A stretch of DNA of 64,000 nucleotides, from the NCBI GenBank assembly GCA_009617715.1, contig VTFK01000498.1, positions 101,001-165,000 of the forward strand. The letters are read 5' to 3'. How positions within the stretch are numbered: position 1 is the stretch's first letter; each line of letters opens with the position of its first letter. Made by a program: the position numbers and the translations under genes. The notes below the pieces were generated by a model that was given only the letters and a program-made list of their open reading frames with translations, searched no databases and was not told the DNA's origin. This stretch comes from Plectrocnemia conspersa (Eukaryota > Arthropoda > Insecta > Trichoptera > Polycentropodidae). Below, in pieces: positions 20,237-34,696 of this stretch.

Positions 20237-21478
20237 ATGACTTCTTGTTCCGTATTATCTTGCAAAAACAGTGCAAAACAGCAGAGGAATTGCAATATAT
20301 CATTTCACAGGTAACATTTTGCAATGTGTTATTTTAGGATTTTTTATTAAAAGTGACGCATGCAAAACACGTCATTTTACACGCCATTCTAACGTCATTC
20401 TACACTTGCCAACTAGGGCTGCGCATTCCATTCTTCGAGTTTATATTTAATTTATTTTTAAATTAAATATAAATGATAAAAATAATATATTTCATCAGTA
20501 AATATTTTTGTCACATTTAAGGGTTAGTAATATTATACATGTTTCTTTAGATTTCCTTTAGAACAAAAATTACAGAAAGTATGGCTTGAACATATTTTAC
20601 GTCCTTCGTGGAAGCCATCTGTGAGAAGTGTCATCTGTTCGGACCATTTTAACCCAGATTCGTTTTTTACCATAAAAGGTGGCTATAAACGATTAATACC
20701 AAACCTTTACAAAACCAACCATCGTCTCCACTCCCGTTAACGTCAATTTCGAATACTGATGCTTACAATTCTCCTAGAAAAATTAATTTATTACGAAAAT
20801 TAAATCACGTTAGGGTTATCGTGAAAATATAATACACGCACTAAGGCAAAAACTTTATCGTAGAAACAAAAAAAATAGTTAATATAGAAAATATAAGTCA
20901 ATAACAGACACAGGACTTTTAAGTGAGGAAAACGGCTTGTCACTATTAACAAATTTTGATTCCGATTCAAGAGTTGTTAACTTTTCTAAAAAGAAAAATA
21001 ATTCAAAAGTAGCCAAGTATTCAGCTCGAGTTCGATCGTTTGAATTAACTATAAGTTTTTATCCTCCCAAGTTTATCAAAAAAAAAATGGTTGTGAAATT
21101 TGCGTAGATTCTCTTTTAGGTTTCAATAATAATAGTTTTATAAATCACAAAAATCAGGGAGGCTTGTTGTCGTCGTCTGATAACGTTAAGAATAGTTGTT
21201 TGAAATGTGAAACATTTATAAAATACTTAGTTAACCAAAATTGGCAAAAAAAATTATTGCCTAAATACAATAAAGATTATATTGTAAGTAAAATTTTAAA
21301 ATCATTAGAAATTCATATGTTTGAACAAGCCCCTACAAGTTATCATTATTTGGATTTAATTAGAGCCGTTGCTGATAAATACGTAAATATTAGAATTCAT
21401 TATTTAACTAAAATTAGCAATAGAGATGAAAGCAAGCGATATTTACTAAATAAGAATATTCATTTTAAAGGACATTAG
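20237..21478 (+). pseudogene. P-type transposase (THAP) copy 2, catalytic core deleted
   Basis: ATG 20237: MTSCSVLSCKNSAKQQRNCN then ISFHR, a 240-bp GT-AG intron (20311-20550), FPLEQKLQKVWLEHILRPSW, VICSDHFNPDSFFTIKGGYK, completing a THAP C2CH finger. After frameshifts it jumps from a segment reading RVRSFELTISFYPPKFIKKK to CEICVDSLLGFNNNSF and the P-type C-terminus LLSSSDNVKNSCLKC, LIRAVADKYVNIRIHYLTK, stop 21476-21478. The whole RNase H-like core is absent, so this is an internal-deletion derivative. The promoter side 20093-20236 is unassigned; no terminal repeats matched. Confidence 0.75.
20311..20550 (+). other. Intron inside the THAP domain of P copy 2
   Basis: Donor CACAG/GTAACA, acceptor TTTCTTTAG; splicing joins ISFHR to FPLEQK. 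Its position is earlier in the THAP fold than in copy 1. Predicted only. Confidence 0.6.
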
Positions 21479-21554
21479 ATATTCAAATTTGATTTGACTT
21501 CCTTATTTACCCGTCATATTCAAAACACATGTGGATTAGGTCTACTGGAGACAC

Positions 21555-21997
21555 CACGTAAAAAAAAGCGCGCCATTTATGGTGGTGCAGAAATGGGGCG
21601 AGAAATAGAAAACTGGATCAGAATTCAGGTCGGCGCCGCGGACCACTACAGGGCTGTGACTCGGTTGCTCACAGATAGGAAGCTGGAATACCACACTTTC
21701 CAGCTCCAGGAAGAAAAGCTCCTCTAGGTGGTAATCAGAGGGATACCCACAGGAGTAGCCAGTTACAGAGGCTGCCCCAAATGGCCAGTAAACAAAGCCC
21801 ACTACGAACAAAAAACCCAGTTCACCAAACCAAATTCACCACCAGCCCGTCAGGTCTCACCACAAATACAATTCAGCCAAATTGCTAAGCCCCCGCCAGC
21901 ACAAACCCAATTCAATCCGGAGCTAATTGCTCAAATAACGGCAGCGGTTCTTCAAACCCTCTCCGCTAACCCCAACCTTCTGAATGGGCGTAACTAA
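21555..21997 (+). pseudogene. J2 ORF1 (gag-like) C-terminal part
   Basis: AIYGGAEMGREIENWIRIQV, DHYRAVTRLLTDRKLEYHTF and VVIRGIPTG (with a stop at 21725) are the gag fold before zinc knuckles; the knuckles are deleted. It ends TAAVLQTLSANPNLLNGRN. Confidence 0.75.
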
Positions 21998-24735
21998 GGC
22001 GGGAAATTCACTGACACTGACATACTGGAACGCAAACGGACTAAACCACAAAATACTTGAACTCAGACATTTTGCACAAACATACAATACGGACTTAATC
22101 CTCGTGAACGAAACTCATTTACGAAACTCCAACTCCCCGAAAATCCCCAACTACATCCTCTACAAGGATGACAGGCTCCATGGCAGGGGAGGCGGCACCG
22201 CTATCTTCATTAAAAAATCAATCGCCCATATTAGAATCCCCACCCCCGATCTCCACCATACAGAAGCAACAATAATACAAATTCCCACTGCACATTCTGG
22301 CAACTTCAAAGTAGTTTCTCTTTATAGCCCACCAAACTCGTCAATAGATCCAAACGATCTAAACAAATTATTTTGCGACAATGACCCAACGATCGTTGCC
22401 GGCGATTACAACGCAAAACACCCTCACTGGAACTGCCCAAAAACTTCCCAAAAGGCGCTGCCCTTTTCAACTATGCCATCAACGCCAACGTCAACATAAT
22501 AGGCCCGCCTGAACCCACCTGCTACAGTAAAGTAGCCCGCCGTCCTTCTACTATAGACCTCTTAGTCCACAGTAACTTCCCGTGGTCAATAGACCTCCAT
22601 TCAATAAACGAATTGTCTTCCGACCACAACCCTGTCTTGGTCGAACTCTCGAACCCATTCGAGAACTTCACATCTTCACAAGCTAGCTCCCCCACAGAAT
22701 CCAAGTACATCAACTGGCTCAAATTTAAATATTATCTGGAAAATAACAGTCATTCCACACTTCTTGAGAAATAACACCCAAATAGACTCAGCCATAGAAT
22801 CCCTAACCGAGAGCTACACAGCAGCCCTAGATTTCGCCTCGACTCCAATAACAAACCCGGTAACACGCCCTCAGCTGGATCCGGAAACGCTCTCAGCCAT
22901 CAGAACCAAAAACCATCACCGCAGACGCTGGCAACGCTACGGCGACCCAGCCGACAAAATCAATATGTCAAAATACCAGGCCATCGCCAGGCGGGAGCTT
23001 CGAGAGTTCCATGACAAAACGTGGGAATCGAAACTAAATTCACTATCAACCCAAAATAATTTATTATGGAAACTCGCAAAAACTCAAAAAACCGTTCCAC
23101 TATACTCCGCCACTACATTCGTCCAACAACGGACTAGTCTTCACATCAGCGGAGAAAACGGAATGCTTCGCTGACTCCCTAGAAGAACAATTCACCCCAA
23201 ACACTCCAGATGGTGAAACCCATTCGTTCATAGAAACGGCCAATTCCACCGTTAGAGCAATTATATCTTCCACCCCAATAGACAAAATAAAACTAACTTC
23301 CCCGGACGAAATCAGAAATTTCATTCACTCTCTCCACCCGCGAAAAGCCCCCGGTCTCGATAACGTCCCAAATAAGGCACTAACTTACTCACCGAAAAAA
23401 ACTATAGTAACCATTAATAACATTTTCAATGCTGCTCCGCGAAATAGATACTATCCCGCTGCCTGGAAGTCTGCAATAGTTGTAGTAATCCCAAAACCAA
23501 ACAAAGACCCCATATTTCCTCAAAACTATAGACCAATTAGCCTCCTCACAGCAGTCAATAAACTGTTTGAAAAAGTCATCCACAAAAGACTCACAAATCT
23601 GACTAACGAGCTGAACATCCTCCCGGATGAACAGCACGGATTTAGAAACAAACACAACACGTTACATCAACTACTACGCGTCACCGACACAATCTCCAAC
23701 AAATTCGCTCATAAAGAATCAACAGTAGCCGTCTTCTTCGACATTGCCCAAGCTTTCGACAGAGTCTGGCACGAAGGCTTATTATTTAAATTACATACAT
23801 TAAACTTCCCAACGTGCATAATCCAACTAATCGCTTCTTTTCTAAAATCCCGCACATTTCACGTACGCTTTGAGGGCTGTCTCTCATCACCCAGAAATAT
23901 CAAAGTCGGAGTACCCCAGGGCTCCATAATTTCACCACTACTGTTCAATATTTTTACATCAGACATACCTAAACCAGCTAACCATCATTCCATACTAGCA
24001 CTCTATGCGGACGACACTGCGCTCCTAAGCTCGTCCAAATCCATACCGTTAGCTCTTTCGCGCATTCAAATAGAAATTGACATACTAGAAAAATGGTACG
24101 CCAAGTGGCGTATTAAAATCAACCCAGTAAAAAGCCAAGGGTTAATTTTCACTAAGAAAAATCCGCCCCCCACACCCCAGCTAAAATTCAAAAACACCCC
24201 AATCCCTTGGACTACACATGTAAAATACTTGGGCCTAACTCTAGACAAAAAACTAACCTGGAAAACACACATCAAGAACGTAGTACTTAAAGCACGAGCC
24301 GCCCACTCAGCACTTTACCCCCTCATTGGTAGAAGAAGCACCCTAAGTCTTAAAAATAAACTTCTTCTCTATAAAGCGATCATCAGACCCACTATAACAT
24401 ACGCCTCCCCCATATGGGGAACGGCCTCTCTCGCCAACTTAAAAACAATACAAGTATGTCAAAACAAAATTCTTCGCAATTGCATCAACGCACCGTGGTT
24501 CATGCGCAACAACCAAATACATGACGACACTGACACCCCCTACATATTCGATCACATACATAAACTTGCTCAACAGTTTTACGACAACACAAAATTGACA
24601 ACAATCAGATACTTAACAGACTACGACCCAAATACCATCCCTCACAAGCACAAACGCCCTATGTTCATCCTTAACCGACAAATACCAGCCATGCTGCCCC
24701 AACTTACCTCCAAACCAAACCCCATACAACAATAG
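21984..24735 (+). pseudogene. J2 ORF2: endonuclease and reverse transcriptase
   Basis: Endonuclease: LTYWNANGLNHKILELRHFA, VNETHLRNSNS (catalytic Glu kept), GRGGGTAIFIKKS, SLYSPPNSS, AGDYNAKHPHWN, then a frameshift at about 22455, LSSDHNPVLVELSNPF. More shifts near 22745 and 23110. From 23101 to 24735 one frame is open for 544 codons: RKAPGLDNVPNKAL, NYRPISLLTAVNKLFEK, FFDIAQAFDRVWHEGL (catalytic Asp), GVPQGSIISPLLFNIF, LALYADDTALL (YADD), KWYAKWRIKINP, and the C-terminal WGTASLANLK. That open part has almost no start codons, so it is easy to miss. The RT core shows every catalytic Asp; the 5' breaks make the copy dead. Confidence 0.9.
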
Positions 24736-25154
24736 CCTCATAAAATCTCAAGCCATTAATTTTCAGACAAGACAAAGGTGTAAAAAGATCATGAGATCTT
24801 GGGACACCAGAAACGACATGACCAATGACCAATGAAAATTAAGATTGAGAGCTGAGGAGTGCGGTCTCGGCCGTCGAACCGAGCGGACGTCCTGCGCCCG
24901 CTTAATTCCCGGTCGCAAATTTCCAATTCGACTGACCGAAAGCCGAGTGTAGTTGTGTGCGTGCGTACGCGGCTTAGCGACGGTGCTGCCCTTAAGTGTC
25001 AATCGAGTGCAACTTGAAACGTCAAATTTGCTTCCCGGTCGGTCGTGACTCACTGACTCGATCTACTCGGATCGAGACTATTCGCGATTCGCACGTCTCG
25101 TGTGTGCGCGAGTGTGTGCGTTTGTGTGTGTGGGTGCGCGTAGGGCTGGCTAAG

Positions 25155-25921
25155 ATGGCCGATCCAAGTGCCGCCGCACGCGCAGGCAAAAGGTCCTCGC
25201 GCCCCCCAGTTGCCGACCCCGCCGAAGGAACGTCATGCGACCGATCTCGCTCTCGTTCGCACATGCGCGATCGCGTGACAGATTAATTAAAAGCTCAAAT
25301 CGAGGAGATGAGGGTGCACATGGAGAGAGACGCGAGGAACATCGCGCTACTTACTAAAACTGTAAGGGAACTGGATTACCAAAACCGGAAGTTGCGGGAC
25401 CTCGTAGGCCTGCAGAACCGCTAATCATTCCGCTAAGAAGCCGGAGCAGCCGACTGCATCAGCTCCGACAACGGCAAAATCTCTGGCTCTTCTGACACAG
25501 ACTGAGCCCACGACTCAGGAGCAGCCCGACTCGTCCAGCCTCTCTTCTAGCGAGGAGATGGAAACGGACGAGTTCACGAAAGTGAGCAAGAGGAAGAGGA
25601 GGAAGAGCCAAACAGCAGACTCCGAGTCCGCAACTTCGGAGCCCGCAGCTGAAACCCAACCACAGACGAGTTCCCCTCCGAAGACGGGAAAAGTGCCGCC
25701 CATCTTCGTCAAAAACGGAGCCGGCTACGTAAAACTGTTGGCCGAGTTTGTTGGAGCCCAGGTATCGGCAGGCAAACTAACAGGGCCTCCGAAGCCCTCT
25801 CCTACCCTTTCCCACTACGTCTGTTTCAGATGCCGGAAAGACGCTCGAGGCCACACTACCGATGCTCGCCGAGGCCCTGCCTCTGCTGGCCCAGCTGATG
25901 TCGATCTTTGGCAGAAAATAA
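25155..25921 (+). pseudogene. J1 ORF1 (gag-like)
   Basis: MADPSAAARAGKRSSRPPV, RSRSRSHMRDRVTD, stop TAA 25284-25286, then in the same frame a coiled coil (LKAQIEEMRVHMERDARN, LTKTVRELDYQNRKLRDLV). After a further stop, METDEFTKVSKRKRRKSQ from 25558 and KVPPIFVKNGAGYVKLL. At about 25790 the gag RNA-binding region and zinc knuckles are missing. It ends LPLLAQLMSIFGRK with TAA 25919-25921, directly followed by the ORF2 ATG. The N-terminal part upstream of the ATG is rich in GT, the source of the later microsatellite. Confidence 0.8.
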
Positions 25922-27611
25922 ATGGATCTGACAGGCAACGAACAGTTCAGACTAGTGTACTGGAATGCAAACGGTCTCCAAAACAAACGACATGATCTAG
26001 AGCTGTTCGCGAGGCACCACTGCCTCGACGCAGTCCTAGTCAACGGGACTCACCTCAGGGCTGGCTACAGAGCGAACATCCCCGGCTACGTACTGCACAG
26101 AGACGACAGGACCGACAGAAAGGGCGGAGGGACCGCCGTCTACATCAAAAACAGACTGAAGCACTACAAAGAGCCCACGCAGAAGCTGCAGCACGCCGAG
26201 GCCACCATCCTAGTCGTGGAGCTGACCAACAGAGAACGAATCCGAGTAGCATCTTTCTACAACCCACCGAATAGAAGACTACTCAGCACTGATCTTAACT
26301 CTCTTCTAGGTTCGCCAATTCCGACCATCATCGCCGGGGATTTCAACTCGAAACACCCTCGATGGAACTCGCTGCGCACGAACGCCAACGGACTTGAGCT
26401 ACTCGCCTACATCCAAAGACAGCCACACACGCTGCACGTGGACGCTCCGGACACGTCGACGTTCTACCACCTCATTCGACCGAACTACGAGGATGTCTTG
26501 GACATCGCCCTATTCAAGAACTACTACGGAGGCTACGCGTTCACTAACCTGTACGAGCTGTCCTCTGACCACAATCCAGTCATGATGGTGCTGAACCTCT
26601 CCAGCGCGCCCCTAGCGGCCCCCGCAAAGGTTCCGCACCGACTGGGTAAAATTCAAGTCGACAGCAGAAACAATCGTTTCCTGCCCGGCAGGACTCGCCA
26701 GCCCCGAAGACCTGGACTCGGCGGCCGACAGATTCACCAGCGAGATTCTCGAGGCGGTCGCTTTGAACTCGACACCAGTCGTCACGAAGGAGGAGCCTCC
26801 GGTCCCCCTCGCTATCAGGCAACTGATACGAGAGAGAAATCGCTCGAAAAGACACTGGACGAGGCTCGAAAAGACACTGGACGAGACTCTGACCCGTCCG
26901 ACAAAAGAGAGACGAATCGACTAGACCGCGAAGTCAAGTCGCCGCTCGCTGAGCTCAGAAACGAGGGATGGGAGAACAGAATCGCAACACTCTCCACGCA
27001 AGACAACTCCATCTGGAAGCTGGCTAAATTTCTCCGAAAAAAAGTGCAGCGGTGTTCTTCACCAGGAGGCCCGGCAGGAAAAACAGATCATTCGGCTCCG
27101 TTAAGATGTTCGGAGAGGGGATCCCGTGGGTCAGCGAAACTCGCTACCTCGGACTCATCCTCGACGAGAGACTAACGTGAAAGCCGCACATCAATCATGT
27201 GCGAACCAAGGCTATAGGAGGCATGGCGGCGCTCCGCCCTATCACGGGCAGACGTAGCAAACTCAGCCTAAAAAACAAGGTTCTTCTATACAAGACAATG
27301 ATCCGACCCCCATCATGACGTACGCGGCCCCAGTGTGGGGATACGCCCGCCCGACACTCATAGACAAACTGCAGGTCGTGCAGAACAGAATATTGCGAGA
27401 AGCAGTAGACGCCCCGTGGTTCGTCAGGAACGTCGACATCCGGAAGGATACCGACACCAGACTGATCATGGAGTTCATCAAGGAAATCTCAACGAGATTT
27501 CACAAGACACTGCCCTCCGTGCCCAACGACACCATAAAGAGCCTGTCCAGCGCAGATGACCCGTACGGAAACCCGCACCCCAGAGATGTGCTGAAATACG
27601 AGCCGCCATAA
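25922..27611 (+). pseudogene. J1 ORF2: endonuclease, RT mostly deleted
   Basis: Endonuclease reads without a break from MDLTGNEQFRLVYWNANGL: DAVLVNGTHLRAGYRA, RKGGGTAVYIKNRLK, SFYNPPNRR, AGDFNSKHPRWN, YELSSDHNPVMMVL, to about 26630. The usual catalytic Glu of VNETHLR is Gly here. After a frameshift: NSIWKLAKFLRKK, then at about 27040 a jump over the entire RT palm to AVFFTRRPGRKN, YLGLILDERLT, a stop at 27178, and MTYAAPVWGYARPTLIDKLQ to DVLKYEPP at 27611. So both endonuclease and RT are disabled. Confidence 0.88.
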
Positions 27612-27884
27612 AACAGAACCATAAAACAGCAATGCACACGACATTTACTACAGACAAATTACACCTTATTTCCAGATAGACGACTTCAATCGACAAAACA
27701 ACCCGACAACCACATCCAGACTAAGAACGAAGCGCACCGTGCAGCTTCTCACAACACAAAAACTTAGAAATAAATAATGTCTGTAATATAATGAATATTG
27801 GTGATAAAAGTAAATTAATAAAGAAAAATATAAATTAAGAAATTACAAATGTGGCAGCCCTATTCGTTTGTCAAACGTCACAAG

Positions 27885-27990
27885 GTCATTTTGTCCGTCC
27901 TGCGCCCGCTTACTCCCGGTCGGTCACAACGGACGACTCAATCAATTCAGCTCGAGACGATCCACGATCCGCTCGGTAGAGAGGGAGAAA
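27885..27990 (+). mobile_element. J1-like 5' UTR fragment
   Basis: CGTCCTGCGCCCGCTTACTC and AGCTCGAGACGATCCACGAT match the J1 leader at 24885-25090 with deletions. No ORF1 follows. Confidence 0.6.
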
Positions 27991-28577
27991 ACCGCCACGC
28001 AATGCCACTCCAGCGCCGACCAGTTTTGGCCATAGCAAATCTAAATTCGGCTCCCATATAACATTTCTTTTTATAACAATGTGACGTCTTTTTCGTCCTT
28101 CCACATCAAAACCAGCATCTTTCTTTCTCTATATGACACAGTTTTACGATTTTTTTTAAATAAATAAAACTGATGGAGGAAGTCTCAAAACTACTATTTT
28201 GAGATTTTGCCATTTCATTAATTATAAATTTGTCATATTTTTGTTTGTTTCCTTACTATGCTTAAAATTAATATTTTTTAAAGATAGCCATTTTTTGCAG
28301 CAAGCTTTATACTAGCGGTAGTGAGAATTTTTTCACTTTTCTTTATTCAAAAGCCCATAGCGAATCTGGGACATACCCGTCTTAATTTACGATGTGGGAA
28401 ATGATAAGTCTCTTTCTTTTACCTAAAAATAGAATTTTAAATAATTTCTTCTTCTAATTGGTTGGGATTTTTCAAAATTTCCCTTTAATATATATTAAAA
28501 AGTGTTTTCTTTTAAATATTTGTTATTTCTTCTAGTCCGTTTTTTTGGAGGACTACAAGGGTTAATTTTAGTATTGA
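27991..28577. other. AT-rich stretch, nothing recognised
   Basis: No coding or repeat signal that I can assign; it separates a J1 leader fragment from the glycoprotein-like frame. Confidence 0.4.
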
Positions 28578-29991
<1,414 letters not shown>

Positions 29992-29994
<3 letters not shown>

Positions 29995-30480
29995 AGATGG
30001 CCGATCCAAATGTCACCGCGCGCGCCGGCAAAAGGTCCTCGCGCCCTTCAGTTGCCGACCCCACCAAAGGAACGTCATGCGACCGCTCTCGCTCTCGTTC
30101 GCGCATGCGCGACCGCGAATCAGCAGAGCTAAAAAGGTTTAAATCGAGGAGCTGAGTGCGACGCAATGAACATCGCGCTTCTAACCAAGACGGTGAGGGA
30201 ATTGGATTCCCAAAACCGGAAGCTGCGGGACCTCGCGGGCCAGCCGAACGATCACTCCTCTTAACCAGAAAAAAAACTCTTCGATACACTTACGAGACCT
30301 AGATTCGCAGAACAAATCACTGCAAATACTAGCCAACATGATCGACGACACTCCGGCACCAACACAGGACCCAGCACTAACTCCGACTCAGACACCAGTT
30401 CCTACCCACTGAAGCACCTTCGACAGACCCATCTCACACCGAAGAGATAGAGACGGAGGAACCACAATTTTCGCTGGTCT
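29992..30480 (+). pseudogene. J1-like ORF1 N-terminal fragment
   Basis: ATG 29997: MADPNVTARAGKRSSRPSV, RSRSRSRMRDRESAELK, a stop, then in other frames NIALLTKTVRELDSQNRKLR, SLQILANMIDDTPAPTQDP and SHTEEIETEEPQFS. It ends before the gag fold. Gypsy-like gag follows at 30520. Confidence 0.75.
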
Positions 30481-30519
30481 AGTCTATTTCGTGACGTACG
30501 ACAAAGCAAAGAACTTTCT

Positions 30520-30896
30520 TATTTCAACCCCGTGGAGCTCCGCAATAAGCTTCATGGCGTTCGCCAATATCCTAAGGAAAATGTTCGCGATTTCGTAACA
30601 CGTGTGCAAACCTTGCTAACCAACGCGAAGAATGCTATCCCGGACGATAAGCTCGCACCCAGTCGATTAGCGCAACTCGAAGAAACTGCGGTTAATTTGA
30701 TTCTTACTGGCTTTGAACCCCATATTGGTAAACGTATTTTTAACGGTAGACCTACATCTTTGTTAGACGAGGAAGAAAGGTGGCCTGATAGATATCAAGC
30801 CCCTGAACGAAACTCAGATTACAAAAATATTAAACAAAACTCTTATCATAATAATTTTAATAATAATTCCTTTTCTCATAATACTAATCAATCGTG
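30520..30896 (+). pseudogene. Gypsy-like gag fragment
   Basis: NPVELRNKLHGVRQYPKEN, DFVTRVQTLLTNAKNAIP, LAQLEETAVNLILTGFEP, EEERWPDRYQAPERN, then an Asn-rich tail and TGA. It aligns with 10327-10680 of the other gag; residues corresponding to EDIFNL are deleted (TSLLDEEERW). The N-terminus is missing. Confidence 0.82.
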
Positions 30897-31290
30897 ATTG
30901 GCCAGCTAGAGTGCATCCCTCTAAAGGATATAAGCCCGGACTCCGACGAGTAGAGGGCAGACGGTCAAGAGACGGCCCAAGGGAGACAATCCGAGATACG
31001 AGGCGGCTGAGGCATGAGACAAGAGACGTCACCAGAGCCAAGATCTACCAGCAGCCATCCGGAGGAACCAGCCACGCGTCCTCACCGACAGACCTGCAGA
31101 TCACTCCTAACACTCGCCGCACGCAGCCACAGAGCCCTTAGACATCATCACATGCACACCTTCATCGCAAGACACGTCACGCCGTAATCGTCCATAGTCA
31201 ACATTGTAATTATAACTTAATAAACAGTCTTATAGGATTCACCAGTCTCTTTGGCCCCGAGGTCAATTACCCCTAGGGCTACGCCTCCTA
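30897..31290 (+). mobile_element. Possible LTR or leader of another retroelement
   Basis: GC-richer block with GGATATAAGCCCGG (TATA-like, near 30929) and AATAAA at about 31220. The layout resembles an LTR but no partner copy or primer site is in view. Confidence 0.35.
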
Positions 31291-31400
31291 AGCCCTTATT
31301 GCTCTTAAGTAATTATTTTTATATTTGAATTCAAATTTATTTTAGAAGTTCTAATTGCGTTTTTTAATTATATTGTTGTTTTCAACCCTTCATTTAGAAT

Positions 31401-32986
31401 GGAAAACGAAACATTTGAGGATGAATAAGCTGATAACCTTTCCGACATTCCCAGTGACGTTGAGGAGAATAATAGCAGTGAAAGCAAAGAGGAAGATCCT
31501 TTTCAAGCTACGAGAAAATATCCTCGTGTATTTCATGTATCAAGCAGCAGTGACGAAGAAGAAAGTGATGAAGATCGAATCGACTGGTCAAATATTGATA
31601 CGCAAAGAATACGAGAACCTTTCCTAGGTTCAACAGGAGCACGAGTCGACATTGGTGAGTGTGATAATGTGGAAAAAACAGTGAAACTTTTTTTGGGGGA
31701 TGATATATTAGAATTTATCGCTCTAGAAACTAATAAATATCGTGCACAAAATTATCAAAAATATAAAGAACCTAAAAAAAAGTGGAAAGTGGGGTGACGT
31801 TTCAGTGCTAGATTTAAAAAAAATTTTCGCGTTAGTAATACTTATGGGATTAGTAAGAAAAGCAAGAATCAACGACTATTGGTCTACGAACCCTCTTATT
31901 GCAACATCAATATTTTCTAAAACGATGAGCCGAAACAGATTTAGAGAGATTTTAAAATATTTACATTTTTCCGATAATCAACAAATGCCTCTAAACGTTG
32001 ATCGTTTGTATAAAGTTCAACATTTAATTGAATATTTTTCCGAAAAATTTAAAAATAATTTTTATCCTGGACAGAATTTATCAATTGACGAAGGCATGAT
32101 ACCGTGGCACGGAAGGTTAAATTTTAAAGTTTACAACCCTAGCAAAATAACTAAATACGGGCTACTTATAAGAATGGCATGCGATTCCGTCACTGGGTAT
32201 ATTTTAAGCTTAAAATTGTATTCTGGTACAGGACAAAAATTAGAAAAAACTAATGAGTAATTATTATAACAAATGGCATCATTTATATATGGACAATTTA
32301 TACAATAGCGTAGATCTTGCTAAAAGATTAAAAGAACAGAAAAGATCTTGCTTGTTTGTGGGACGATTAGAGTACATCGTGGGTTACCGGCATTTATGAA
32401 AACAGCAAAATTAAAAGTAATGGAAACAAAATTTGCTCGTCTAAGGGAAGTATTAATTCAGTTATATAAAACTAATAAACGAAGGGATATTCGAATGATA
32501 TCCACCATTCATAACTCTACTTTATGCGATACGGGTAAAAAATATAGAAAAAGTGGTAACACAATATTGAAACCTGAGTGCATTTTAGATTATAATAAAC
32601 TAATGAAAGGAGTAGATCGCGCCGACCAGTTTTTAAGCTATTACCCAATTTATGGAAAAACTAGAAACTGGACCTAAAAAGTTTCCCTTTACTTAATTAA
32701 TTGTGCGTTATTTAATTCGTTTAGAGTATATGAAAATTTAAATACCGATCCTTCTCGAAAACTGAATTTTCATTACTTACTTCATCTGGCAGACACATGG
32801 ATTAAAACAGAAAGTAATGAAAATGTGGAAATGCCTACAACATCTCTCGCCACTTGTTCCGATCCAATCAATAGATTATCTGGAGGAATACAAAAAGGTA
32901 CGAAGGGATTGTCGCACATTGGTGTACCGTGGTCATCAGTTGGTGTGCCGCGTAAAAAAGTCAAGGTTTTGTGAAGATAATACAGT

Positions 32987-33000
<14 letters not shown>
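31401..33000 (+). pseudogene. piggyBac transposase pseudogene
   Basis: Start MENETFEDE, a stop, then an acidic N-terminus (NNSSESKEEDPFQATRKYP, SSSDEEESDEDRIDW). Catalytic region: DVSVLDLKKIFALVILMG (31795), NDYWSTNPLIATSIFSKTMS, FREILKYLHFSDNQ, NLSIDEGMIPWHGR (first Asp), KYGLLIRMACDSVTGYIL, HLYMDNLYNSVDLAKRL (second Asp), then after a shift KGLPAFMKTAKLK-like sequence, MISTIHNS, YNKLMKGVDRADQFLSYYPI (third Asp), INCALFNSFRVYENLN. All three DDD positions are seen, but about three frameshifts and stops (31428, 31796, near 32345, 32676) break the frame. The C-terminal Cys-rich tail is replaced by hAT sequence near 32980. Confidence 0.88.
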
Positions 33001-34600
<1,600 letters not shown>

Positions 34601-34696
34601 TTTCCATATTAGGTATATTGAATTTAGTAAATATTAAATAAACATTGCTTTTTTCTTTGTTGTACCTCTAAAATTTCTTGATTTGATAGGTGTACC

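Larger units (their letters stand above)
21555..24780 (+). mobile_element. J2 retrotransposon, longest copy
   Basis: A 5'-truncated but long copy: the end of ORF1 (21555-21997) and nearly all ORF2 (21984-24735). The ORF1 end overlaps the ORF2 start by 14 nt (ATGGGCGTAACTAA). 3' UTR from 24736; the end is unclear, as a J1 5' UTR begins near 24840. Confidence 0.85.
24840..27745 (+). mobile_element. J1 retrotransposon with both ends but internal deletions
   Basis: The most complete J1 layout: GC-rich 5' UTR 24840-25154 (CTCGGCCGTCGAACCGAGCG…; pieces of it recur at 27885 and 37199), ORF1 25155-25921, ORF2 25922-27611, 3' UTR to about 27745. The end of the UTR contains GAACGAAGCGCACCGTGCAG, close to the GAACGACGCGCTACGCGCAG of other copies. 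About two thirds of the RT and the gag knuckle region are deleted. Confidence 0.85.
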
